This document shows positions 42,406-50,007 of a DNA stretch of 64,000 nt, one piece after another. The stretch's first letter is position 1; the number at the start of each line of letters is the position of its first letter. Origin of the DNA: an uncultured Maribacter sp. (GTDB lineage: Bacteria; Bacteroidota; Bacteroidia; Flavobacteriales; Flavobacteriaceae); contig CANLTE010000005.1 in assembly GCA_947493885.1 (NCBI GenBank), forward strand, positions 214,108 to 278,107. Direction: 5' to 3'. A program made the position numbers and the translations under genes. A model generated the notes under the pieces. That model was not told the origin of the DNA, ran no database searches, and worked only from the letters and a program-made list of their open reading frames with translations.

Positions 42406-43893
42406 TTGCTATCTTTATATTCAAATTTAACACTGTTGTTCAAAAAATTATCCCTTAGGTCAAGAATATTCATTACCATGATTCTACTGGTGCTAATAGC
42501 ATCAGTTTTAATTGCTGGTGTTACTATTTACCAATCCAGAGAACGAAACTCAGACTATCATGAAATTCGTTTAGACAAAAAGGAAGAACAAGTAAAACAA
42601 AGTGTTAGTAACGTCCTTAAAAGAACAACATATCCCCAAACTACTGAAAATTTACCTCATATTTTTAGAGAAGAAATTTATCAAATAGCCGAAGTATTAT
42701 CTGCTCACTTTAACATTTATGATTTAGATGGTCAATTACTAAAAAGTTCAAGACCAGATTTTGAAAAGGCGCTCACATCAAATTGTTTAGACGCGGAAGT
42801 GCTAAATAACCTGCAAGCTAGTCTAGAACGCAGATATATAGAACGAAATTCTGCTGCTGGTGACAAATACCAAGCATCATACACCTACATTACCGATGGA
42901 AAATTTAAACCCATTGGTATATTAAATTTGCCTTATTACGAAGACAATACCTTTAACGATATGGAACTAAAGGAATTTTTAATTCGTTTAGGTTGGGTAT
43001 ACTTTGCAATGCTTATTATTGCTATTGGTTTGGCTTATTTTATCACCAAATATATTACCCGTTCGCTTCAAACTATTTCTGATATGATGAACAAAACAGA
43101 TTTAACTAAGCGAAACGAAAAAATATATATTGAAAATCCAAGTGAAGAGATAGGTAAGCTGGTAGATTCGTACAACGATATGATTGATGAACTGGAACAA
43201 AGTGCTGCAAAATTAGCACGAAGTGAAAGGGAGCAAGCCTGGAGAGAAATGGCAAAACAAGTTGCTCATGAAATTAAAAATCCGCTTACTCCTATGCGCT
43301 TGAGTGTACAAAGTTTTGAACGAAAATTTGATTCCACGGATCCAAATGTCAAAGACAAAGTTGCGGAATACTCCAAAACACTTATCCAGCAGATTGATAC
43401 AATGAGTAATATTGCTTCAGCTTTTTCAAATTTTGCAAAAATGCCTGCGCAGCAAAACGAAACACTAAATGTGGTTAAAATCGTAAAACTGGCGCTAGAT
43501 ATTTTTAATGAAGATTATATTCACTTCCTAGCTGAAGAAGAAGAAATTATTGCCAAGCTAGATCGCACACAATTAATACGTGTTATCACCAACCTTGTAA
43601 AAAATGCCATTCAGGCAATTCCAGAATCAGTTACACCTAGGATTTTAGTTTCTGTTTCATCCGAAAATGAAAGCGTAAAAATTTCCGTAGCTGATAATGG
43701 TATAGGCATTGCTGATGAACATAGGGAAAAAGTCTTTGAACCAAAATTTACCACCAAAACTAGTGGAATGGGATTAGGTTTGGGAATGGTAAGTAACATT
43801 GTAGACACCTACAACGGCAGTATAGATTTTACCTCGAAAGTAGATAAGGGAACAGTTTTTACAGTAAAATTTCCAAAAGAAAACAATTTATAA
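42406..43893 (+). CDS. Sensor histidine kinase (NtrY-like)
   Basis: 495 residues with two membrane helices (about 22-42 and 195-213), an extracytoplasmic region between them, HAMP (~215-265), HisKA with the phospho-acceptor H288 in AHEIKNPLTPMRLS, and a HATPase with N-box NLVKNAIQAI, G1 DNGIGI and G2 GMGLGLGM. No response regulator gene is adjacent. The start is a TTG at 42406, since an in-frame stop precedes it and no ATG lies before the first helix; TTG at 42436 is possible too. Confidence 0.9.
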   Translation: MLSLYSNLTLLFKKLSLRSRIFITMILLVLIASVLIAGVTIYQSRERNSDYHEIRLDKKEEQVKQSVSNVLKRTTYPQTTENLPHIFREEIYQIAEVLSAHFNIYDLDGQLLKSSRPDFEKALTSNCLDAEVLNNLQASLERRYIERNSAAGDKYQASYTYITDGKFKPIGILNLPYYEDNTFNDMELKEFLIRLGWVYFAMLIIAIGLAYFITKYITRSLQTISDMMNKTDLTKRNEKIYIENPSEEIGKLVDSYNDMIDELEQSAAKLARSEREQAWREMAKQVAHEIKNPLTPMRLSVQSFERKFDSTDPNVKDKVAEYSKTLIQQIDTMSNIASAFSNFAKMPAQQNETLNVVKIVKLALDIFNEDYIHFLAEEEEIIAKLDRTQLIRVITNLVKNAIQAIPESVTPRILVSVSSENESVKISVADNGIGIADEHREKVFEPKFTTKTSGMGLGLGMVSNIVDTYNGSIDFTSKVDKGTVFTVKFPKENNL

Positions 43894-43898
43894 ATCAA

Positions 43899-44690
43899 AT
43901 GATGATGATGAAGTATAAGAATATTTTGATTTCAGAAAACGAAAAAATAGCAACCATTTCAATAAATCGTCCTAAAAAACTAAATGCACTAAACATTGAA
44001 ACCATTCAAGAACTGCACAATGGGATTAAAAAATGCGATAAGAACAAAAATATTAGGGTAATTATTGTTACTGGTGTTGGTGACAAAGCCTTTGTAGCAG
44101 GAGCAGATATTTCAGAATTTGCTGACTTTTCAGTAAAACAAGGCACAAAATTAGCATCAGATGGACAAAACACGCTGTTCAATTTTATTGAAAACTTAAA
44201 CACTCCTGTTATCGCTGCCGTAAACGGGTTTGCCTTAGGTGGCGGTTTAGAATTGGCAATGGCATGCCATTTTAGACTAGCAAGCGAAAATGCCAAAATG
44301 GGTTTACCAGAAGTCTCTTTAGGGGTAATTCCAGGTTACGGAGGAACTCAACGACTTCCACAATTAATTGGCAAAGGAAGAGCTATGGAAATTATTATGA
44401 CCGCAGGAATGATTTCAGCCGATAAAGCATTGACATACGGCCTTGTTAATCAAGTTGTGCCGTTAGAAGACCTTATTCCAACATGCGAAAAAATAGCAAG
44501 TAAAATTTCCAATAATTCACCAACAGCTATCTCCTATGCAATAAAAGCTATAAATGCAGGTTTTAATGATGATACAGATGGTTATAACAGCGAAATTGAA
44601 GCTTTTGGAGCATGCTTTGGTACCAAAGATTTTAAGGAGGGCACCTCAGCTTTCATGGAAAAACGAAAAGCTAATTTCAAAGGGTTATAA
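43899..44690 (+). CDS. Enoyl-CoA hydratase/isomerase (crotonase)
   Basis: Adds water to 2-enoyl-CoA. The 263-residue protein shows oxyanion-hole elements AGADI (67-71) and GFALGGGLELAMAC, with catalytic Glu 118 and Glu 138 in LPEVSLGVIPGYGGTQRLP, so it should be an active hydratase. Four consecutive ATG codons begin the frame (MMMMKYKN), so the exact start is undefined by sequence. Five bases follow the kinase stop. A short-chain role (butyryl/crotonyl) is inferred from its compact C-terminus. Confidence 0.93.
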   Translation: MMMMKYKNILISENEKIATISINRPKKLNALNIETIQELHNGIKKCDKNKNIRVIIVTGVGDKAFVAGADISEFADFSVKQGTKLASDGQNTLFNFIENLNTPVIAAVNGFALGGGLELAMACHFRLASENAKMGLPEVSLGVIPGYGGTQRLPQLIGKGRAMEIIMTAGMISADKALTYGLVNQVVPLEDLIPTCEKIASKISNNSPTAISYAIKAINAGFNDDTDGYNSEIEAFGACFGTKDFKEGTSAFMEKRKANFKGL

Positions 44691-44717
44691 GTTTTAATCA
44701 ACTAAAAAAACCTATTT

Positions 44718-46280
44718 ATGAAATATCTTAAAAATACTATCCTACTACTTTTTTTTGCTCTTAGTTTCGTAGTAAAAGGTCAAAAAATACCCATTGAATA
44801 TAGTTTTGGAGAAAAATATAACGATAAGTATAAATATTCCAATTTGCTATCCATCACTCAAGATGGCAAAGGAGGTAGTATTTTAGTTAGAGCCTATTAT
44901 ACTGGAATAATTTTACACCCTAGAGGATATTTTATAGAACACTACAATGAAAATTTAGAGCTTATTTCTGAGTATAATTACAAGCTTAAAAATTCAAATT
45001 TTGTAGAATCATATACCCAAAACGGACAAGTGTATTTATTGTTTATGGATTATGACTATGACCGAGGCTCCTATAAATATTCAGTACATAGAAGCCCTAT
45101 TGATGATTATAATTTTACCAAAGAAACTATTTTAAACATTTCATCAAAACAAGTAAATAATCCGTTTGACAGAAATAGATATACCCGAAATTTCAATAAA
45201 GGGTTCACAAGTTCTATTTTATTTAATACAGAAAAAACGGCATTTGTAATTTCTACTCATTTCAAAAAAGGAAAAACCAATCAACATCGTATCCACCTTT
45301 TCTCAGCATCATTAAACAAATTAATTGAATATGACTTCTCTGAAGCTGCTGAGGAAAAAAATTATGCCTTTGAAAACATGGCTATTTCTAAGGATTTAAA
45401 GGAGGTTTTTCTGGTAGGAAAGGCTTATTATAAAAAAAGACGATTTGGTGCTAAAGAACGTAAGTTTAGGTACGAATTGGTAAAAATATCCCAATCTGGA
45501 GCTAGGACTCTTGAATTTGATAGTGAAGGAAAATATTCAGAATCTTTAAAACCTATTTTATATAACGGAGATTTATTTTGTCTTGGATTTTACTCAAATA
45601 GAAAAGACAATCGCTATAACGGAATAGGATATTTTAAAGTGGACCCATCCTCACTTACCATAAAAGAAAAAAAATACAACAAATTTTCTGAACAATTTAT
45701 GCATGACAAATTTGGTCGTGAAGATGATAAAGAAATTAAAAACCTAGTTTTTAAAAGTATGAACATCACAGATTCTGGGTCTATACTTTTTAACGCAGAA
45801 GAGTATTTTAAAAGTACAAGTGTTCAGGCCAACAGTAGTGGCGGTCGTGTTCGTGTTGAAAGGTATCACCATAACGATATTGTAAGTGTAAAACTAAATC
45901 TTAACGGTGATATGGTTTGGGCAAGAAACATTAATAAAACAGAGGTTACACAAGGTGATGGAGCTTATGCATCATACACATCTTATACACTTGGAGAAAC
46001 CACATACTTTTTTATCAGTACGGCTTCTGAAAACCCACAACAATTATCTTCAGAACGCATTCAATTTAAACAAGGTTTGAGCAGAAATCGGAACGTTTTT
46101 GTTATTCGCTTAAATGAAGCGGGTAAAATGGACTTCAAAAAAATTATTGATAGTAAAGACGCTCGTCTACCACTTATGGTTTCTAAACCTTTAATTGACA
46201 CTAAAAACAATGATATTCTCTTTTATGCGAAACGAGGGAACAAAAAACAACTGGTAAAAGTTGCTGTTAAAAATAAATAG
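44718..46280 (+). CDS. Uncharacterised exported protein
   Basis: 520 residues with a signal peptide (MKYLKNTILLLFFALSFVVKG). The mature sequence is beta-rich with recurring N/D-rich turns and tyrosine-rich strands such as YDYDRGSYKYSVHR and GSILFNAEEYFKS, suggestive of a propeller-like or repeat fold, but no domain is recognised. The end ...DILFYAKRGNKKQLVKVAVKNK lacks a Por/type IX sorting domain. Neighbours (crotonase, radical SAM) give no functional hint. Confidence 0.7.
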   Translation: MKYLKNTILLLFFALSFVVKGQKIPIEYSFGEKYNDKYKYSNLLSITQDGKGGSILVRAYYTGIILHPRGYFIEHYNENLELISEYNYKLKNSNFVESYTQNGQVYLLFMDYDYDRGSYKYSVHRSPIDDYNFTKETILNISSKQVNNPFDRNRYTRNFNKGFTSSILFNTEKTAFVISTHFKKGKTNQHRIHLFSASLNKLIEYDFSEAAEEKNYAFENMAISKDLKEVFLVGKAYYKKRRFGAKERKFRYELVKISQSGARTLEFDSEGKYSESLKPILYNGDLFCLGFYSNRKDNRYNGIGYFKVDPSSLTIKEKKYNKFSEQFMHDKFGREDDKEIKNLVFKSMNITDSGSILFNAEEYFKSTSVQANSSGGRVRVERYHHNDIVSVKLNLNGDMVWARNINKTEVTQGDGAYASYTSYTLGETTYFFISTASENPQQLSSERIQFKQGLSRNRNVFVIRLNEAGKMDFKKIIDSKDARLPLMVSKPLIDTKNNDILFYAKRGNKKQLVKVAVKNK

Positions 46281-46294
46281 AAACTTATAATAAA

Positions 46295-46330
46295 TGGATT
46301 AATTCCATATTTTTGGAATAAATCCAAAAA
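46295..46330 (+). promoter_or_regulatory. Tandem TGGA-n5-TCCA palindromes over a -7 element
   Basis: Two inverted repeats TGGA-n5-TCCA at 46295-46307 and 46314-46326 are separated by a start-to-start distance of 19 bases; the second is embedded in TTTTTGGA-ataaa-TCCAAAAA (8-bp arms). An exact TAnnTTTG match (TATTTTTG, 46308-46315) sits between and over them, and the TTG start follows at 46331. This looks like an operator for a dimeric repressor, or an RNA hairpin covering the start. Confidence 0.4.
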
Positions 46331-47404
46331 TTGAACTCTAAAAAATACATTAAGGGGAGAGGAGCCCAACAAAATACTGCAAACAAATTTCTAAAAGATG
46401 TTTATGAAACTCGTGACGACTTCCTAGAGTTTTGCCGTATTGAAGGTGAAGAGGCGGATAACAACAAAACGCAGTATGTTCCCATATTTCCAAAAACCAT
46501 TGTAAACAAAGTTACCAGCCCTGATATTGGAATGACATATTCCATGAACCCTTATCAAGGTTGCGAACATGGGTGTATTTATTGTTATGCTCGCAATACT
46601 CATGAGTTTTGGGGATATAGTGCTGGTCTAGATTTTGAACGTAAAATTCTGATTAAAAAAGATGCTCCAAAATTACTTGAGGCAAAAATCAAAAACAAAA
46701 AATGGATTGCTAAAACCATAGTATTATCCGGAAATACAGACTGCTACCAACCAGCAGAAAAAAAATTTAAAATAACGGAGGCCTGTTTAAAAGTATTTTT
46801 AAAATATAAACATCCTGTCGGAATAATTACTAAAAACTCCTTAATTCTAAGAGACTTACATATTCTTAAGGCATTAAATGAGCATCAATTGGTTGGCGTA
46901 AATATCTCGGTAACCTCATTGTCAGAAAAAACACGTAGCGTTTTAGAGCCTCGCACAACAACCATAAAAAAAAGATTAGATACTATAAAAATTTTATCAG
47001 AAAATAATATTCCGGTAAATGCAATGCTAGCCCCAATAATACCAGGTATTAACAGTCATGAAATTTTGAGCTTAGCAAAAGCTGTTTCAGATAATGGAGC
47101 TTTATCTTTTGGGTTTACTGTAGTGCGATTAAATGGTGCAATTGGAGAAATTTTTACAGATTGGATAAAAAAAACATTGCCCAACAAAGCAGATAAAGTT
47201 TTAAATCAAATTGCAGAATGCCATAATGGTAATTTAAATGATAGTCGCTTTGGTACTAGAACCAAGGGGGAAGGTAAAATAGCAACCCAAATACATGATT
47301 TATTGCGTTTAGCCAATAACAAATACTTTAAACAAAAAGTATTTCCTAAATTAAATACCAAATTACATGAACAATATAAAGACGGGCAAATGAAATTATT
47401 TTAG
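46331..47404 (+). CDS. Radical SAM protein (PA0069/SPL-like)
   Basis: A 357-residue radical SAM enzyme of the spore photoproduct lyase-like/PA0069 family. The Fe4S4 motif is C78-X3-C82-X2-C85 in GCEHGCIYCYA, with upstream MNPYQ; the KGRGAQ N-terminus and SGNTDCYQPAE are typical. Starts with TTG at 46331. Spore photoproduct lyase repairs DNA; homologues in non-spore-formers have unclear function. Substrate unknown. Immediately upstream lies a tandem palindrome overlapping a -7 element. Confidence 0.88.
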   Translation: MNSKKYIKGRGAQQNTANKFLKDVYETRDDFLEFCRIEGEEADNNKTQYVPIFPKTIVNKVTSPDIGMTYSMNPYQGCEHGCIYCYARNTHEFWGYSAGLDFERKILIKKDAPKLLEAKIKNKKWIAKTIVLSGNTDCYQPAEKKFKITEACLKVFLKYKHPVGIITKNSLILRDLHILKALNEHQLVGVNISVTSLSEKTRSVLEPRTTTIKKRLDTIKILSENNIPVNAMLAPIIPGINSHEILSLAKAVSDNGALSFGFTVVRLNGAIGEIFTDWIKKTLPNKADKVLNQIAECHNGNLNDSRFGTRTKGEGKIATQIHDLLRLANNKYFKQKVFPKLNTKLHEQYKDGQMKLF

Positions 47405-47466
47405 AAAATTGTCCAATCCACAAAAACGTATTCGTCATTAGTATAGAAACATAAAACACAATCAAA

Positions 47467-47814
47467 ATGAGCAATTTTTTATTTTTATTTAGAGGAGGAG
47501 ACAAAGAATGGAAAAACCAGTCACCAGAAGTTGTACAGGCACATATGCAAAAATGGGGGGCCTGGATGGGTGGTTTAAAAGAAAAAGGGAAACTTGTAGA
47601 TGGTTTACCACTATCCGAAAAGGGTAATGTAGTTCATAAGGCGGGAGAGGTAATTACAGATGGTCCTTTTGCTGAAGGAGCTGAAGTTGTTGGAGGTTAT
47701 TTAATTGTAACAGCTGATAATTTAGAAGAAGCTGTTGAAATATCTAAGGGATGCCCAATCTATGAACATAATGGAAATACAGAAGTACGAGAAATTATGT
47801 CTATGGATATGTAA
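47467..47814 (+). CDS. YCII-domain protein
   Basis: A 115-residue protein with a YCII (YciI-like, dimeric alpha/beta barrel) domain: N-terminal FLFLFRGGDKEW, W-x-G-G-L near 33-36, then DGLPLSEKGNVV and the DGPFAEGAEVVGGYLIV motif near residues 74-90 that is typical of the DGPF/YCII group found with ECF sigma factors. No sigma gene is adjacent. Function unknown. A strong hairpin terminator follows. Confidence 0.9.
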   Translation: MSNFLFLFRGGDKEWKNQSPEVVQAHMQKWGAWMGGLKEKGKLVDGLPLSEKGNVVHKAGEVITDGPFAEGAEVVGGYLIVTADNLEEAVEISKGCPIYEHNGNTEVREIMSMDM

Positions 47815-47835
47815 TGAAAACTACATTAAACAAAA

Positions 47836-47867
47836 AAAGAGCAGTCTTTGGGGAAACTGCTCTTTTT
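47836..47867. terminator. Bidirectional terminator after the YCII gene
   Basis: AGAGCAG-n12-CTGCTCT, flanked by an A-run on the left and a T-run on the right (TTTTT, 47863 on), so it can serve the plus-strand YCII gene and any minus-strand transcript arriving from 48 kb. Confidence 0.8.
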
Positions 47868-47889
47868 CATAATTCTTTTTTGCAAAAGA

Positions 47890-47997
47890 TTATAACATAA
47901 ATAATTTCTTAGTTAAAAAGACAATTCCGTTTAAAAAATCATTTTTATAAACCTGAATTTCTTTTTCAACTGTTCTATGGTCTAATTGTGCATCCAT
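47890..47997 (-). CDS. Possible small protein (35 aa)
   Basis: ATG at 47997, 35 codons beginning MDAQLDHRTVEKEIQVYKND and ending KKLFML. The first half is charged and helical, the second hydrophobic (GIVFLTKKLFML). It would be the only product of the minus-strand transcript from the promoter at 48051-48083. No homology is recognised and no strong ribosome binding site exists, so this is a weak call; the region may act as RNA instead. Confidence 0.25.
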   Translation of the reverse strand: MDAQLDHRTVEKEIQVYKNDFLNGIVFLTKKLFML

Positions 47998-48050
47998 TAG
48001 GTTAAGTTTTATACGGTTAGATTTTTGGTTTTTGTTTACTAATTGCTTAG

Positions 48051-48147
48051 TAAATGTAGTATATAACGCTATGTAGCACACAATTATTGTTGTGAACTCA
48101 TTGGAAAATGTTGTGAAAAATATCAGTTGCTAATTTCTTCGACGAAA
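48051..48147 (-). promoter_or_regulatory. Promoter with two TTCACAACA boxes (copy 2 of a duplicated architecture)
   Basis: Minus strand, in order: TTTCGTCGAA (48147-48138), TTCACAACAT (48117-48108), GTTCACAACA (48097-48088), TTG (48083-48081), 22 bases, TACATTTA (48058-48051). Box-to-box distance (20), box-to-TTG offset (7) and -33/-7 spacing (22) are the same as at 13394-13491, although the surrounding sequence differs. Confidence 0.55.
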
Positions 48148-48164
48148 AACATTTTAATTTTACT

Positions 48165-48818
48165 CTAATCCATCATTTCTGGAACGGTATCTGGTATTAC
48201 CAAAGTGCCTTGAGTAGCATCTTTTATTTCCTGAATAGAAACACCAGGTGCACGTTCTAAAAGCAAAAATCCTTCAGAAGTTACTTCAAGTACAGCCATG
48301 TTAGTAACAATTTTTTTTACGCAACCAACTCCTGTCAATGGTAAAGTACAAGACTTTAACAGTTTGGAATTTCCTGCTCTATTCGTATGCATCATGGCAA
48401 CGATAATATTTTCAGCAGAAGCGACTAAATCCATTGCTCCACCCATACCTTTAACCATTTTTCCTGGTATTTTCCAATTTGCAATATCTCCTTCCTCAGA
48501 AACCTCCATAGCACCTAAAATAGTTAAGTCTACATGCTGCCCTCTAATCATTGAAAAGCTTGTCGCGGAATCAAAAAATGAAGCTCCAGGAAGCGTTGTA
48601 ATAGTCTGTTTTCCTGCATTAATTATATCAGCGTCCTCTTCGCCTTCAAAAGGAAATGGCCCCATGCCTAATACGCCATTTTCGCTTTGAAATTCTACAC
48701 TAATATCCTCCCGTACAAAATTTGCAACTAAGGTTGGTATTCCTATACCTAGATTTACATAATAGCCATCTTTGACTTCCCTTGCAATGCGCTTAGCTAT
48801 TCCGTTTTTATCTAACAT
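48165..48818 (-). CDS. scoB: 3-oxoacid CoA-transferase subunit B
   Basis: Beta subunit of a succinyl-CoA:3-ketoacid-type CoA-transferase, which moves CoA between acids, typically in acetoacetate use. The 217-residue protein has GYYVNLGIGIPTLVANF and the catalytic Glu in QSENGVLGMGPFP, followed by GGAMDLV and CTLPLTGVGCVKKIVTNMAVLEV. It is normally 0-20 bases from the alpha subunit; here 375 bases containing a small split gene separate them, which is unusual. Confidence 0.95.
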   Translation of the reverse strand: MLDKNGIAKRIAREVKDGYYVNLGIGIPTLVANFVREDISVEFQSENGVLGMGPFPFEGEEDADIINAGKQTITTLPGASFFDSATSFSMIRGQHVDLTILGAMEVSEEGDIANWKIPGKMVKGMGGAMDLVASAENIIVAMMHTNRAGNSKLLKSCTLPLTGVGCVKKIVTNMAVLEVTSEGFLLLERAPGVSIQEIKDATQGTLVIPDTVPEMMD

Positions 48819-48848
48819 AAAAATTGATTTGAAAATGTATTAATTTGA

Positions 48849-49189
48849 CTATTTCCTTCGTATTACAACAGAGTTAAATTTATGAGCCTGTTCTCCTTCA
48901 TATCTCCAAACAAAAATTGGAATCGAAAAACTAAAGCTTGCTATAAATCCCAAATAACTAATTAAAATTGCTGTAACAACAACACCCAATACAACACTAA
49001 CAATAATTACCCTATTATCAGGTATTGCAGTGATTCTATTTATGTGCCTTTTATCTGTTTTCCACAGTTATTACAATTCACTATAACCTCTCCATCATTA
49101 ACTTTCATTTGCAAATTAGCTCTGGTATCTTCTCTTAGGTTTAAAAAATTTCTCCTTTTACATGCTCTACAAGTATATGTTAATCTCAT
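48849..49189 (-). pseudogene. Split small zinc-ribbon/membrane protein (apparent one-base frameshift)
   Basis: The first frame starts at the ATG 49189-49187 (5 bases after the scoA stop) and gives 49 residues with two Cys pairs, CRAC (7-10) and CNNC (39-42), ending in a stop at 49040. The -1 frame continues from about 49058 with KTDKRHINRITAIPDNR, then a long hydrophobic segment (VVLGVVVTAILISYLGFIA), stopping at 48849. One extra A in the AAAA run at 49058-49061 would join both into a single 113-residue protein: zinc ribbon plus membrane hairpin. Neither half alone has a good start and end. Sequencing error, decay or programmed -1 shift are all possible. Confidence 0.6.
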
Positions 49190-49193
49190 ACAG

Positions 49194-49892
49194 CTATTTT
49201 GTTCTTACTGTTCTTTGCTCTATTCTTTTCTCATAGTTTTTACCTTGAAAAATTCGTTGAACAAATATCCCTGGTACATGAATTTCATTAGGGTTTAAAG
49301 TTCCTGCTGGAACTAACTCTTCAACCTCAGCAACTGTTATTTTAGAAGCTCCACACATACAGGGATTAAAATTACGCGCTGTGCCTTTAAAAATTAGGTT
49401 CCCCGCCTCATCACCTTTCCAAGCTTTTACAAAAGAAAAATCGGCTTTAAACGCCTCTTCTAAAACATACATTTTTCCATTAAATTCTCGAGTTTCTTTT
49501 CCTTCAGCTACCTCAGTACCATAACCTGCTGGTGTATAAAACGCAGGAAAGCCTCCTTGCGCTGCTCTGCATTTTTCTGCCAAGGTTCCTTGAGGTGTAA
49601 GTTCTACCTCAAGTTCTCCGCTTAGCATTTGTCGTTCAAACTCATCATTTTCTCCTACATACGAAGAAATCATTTTTTTTATTTGGTGTTTCTGTAATAA
49701 TAATCCTAATCCAAAATCATCGACCCCAGCATTATTAGAAATACAAGTGATATCAGAAATCCCTAAGGCCACCAATTGAGCAATTGCGTTTTCTGGAATT
49801 CCGCATAGGCCAAAACCTCCGAGCATAAAGGTCATTCCATTCTCAACACCCTTAAGCGCTACTTTTGCGCTATCTACCTTTTTATTTATCAT
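49194..49892 (-). CDS. scoA: 3-oxoacid CoA-transferase subunit A
   Basis: Alpha subunit of the CoA-transferase encoded with scoB. The 232-residue protein has the CoA-binding region [62 protein letters not shown] and [21 protein letters not shown]. Substrate is probably acetoacetate/succinyl-CoA by family; not proven. Starts shortly after the terminator of the PBP1A operon. Confidence 0.95.
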   Translation of the reverse strand: MINKKVDSAKVALKGVENGMTFMLGGFGLCGIPENAIAQLVALGISDITCISNNAGVDDFGLGLLLQKHQIKKMISSYVGENDEFERQMLSGELEVELTPQGTLAEKCRAAQGGFPAFYTPAGYGTEVAEGKETREFNGKMYVLEEAFKADFSFVKAWKGDEAGNLIFKGTARNFNPCMCGASKITVAEVEELVPAGTLNPNEIHVPGIFVQRIFQGKNYEKRIEQRTVRTK

Positions 49893-49937
49893 TGTTATAT
49901 TTTAAACAATTCTTACTAAAAATACATGATTAATATC

Positions 49938-49979
49938 AAAAAAGCACCTTTCTTTCAATGAAAAGAAAAGTGCTTTTTT
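49938..49979 (-). terminator. Terminator of the ricT-gldH-PBP1A operon
   Basis: AAAAAAGCAC ... GTGCTTTTTT with an inner TTTCTTT/AAAGAAA-type extension forms a long stem and ends in a T-run on the minus strand (also T-run on plus). It lies between the PBP1A stop (50008) and the scoA start. Confidence 0.8.
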
Positions 49980-50007
49980 ACTAGGTCCACTATGTTTAAT
50001 AAAAATC

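Larger units (their letters stand above)
47815..48164. other. 350-base intergenic region with short minus-strand transcript candidate
   Basis: It contains the YCII terminator (47836-47867), a possible 35-codon minus-strand frame (47890-47997) and, upstream of that frame on the minus strand, the second copy of the duplicated promoter architecture (48051-48147). A short RNA of about 210 nt reading leftward to the bidirectional hairpin is suggested. Confidence 0.5.
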
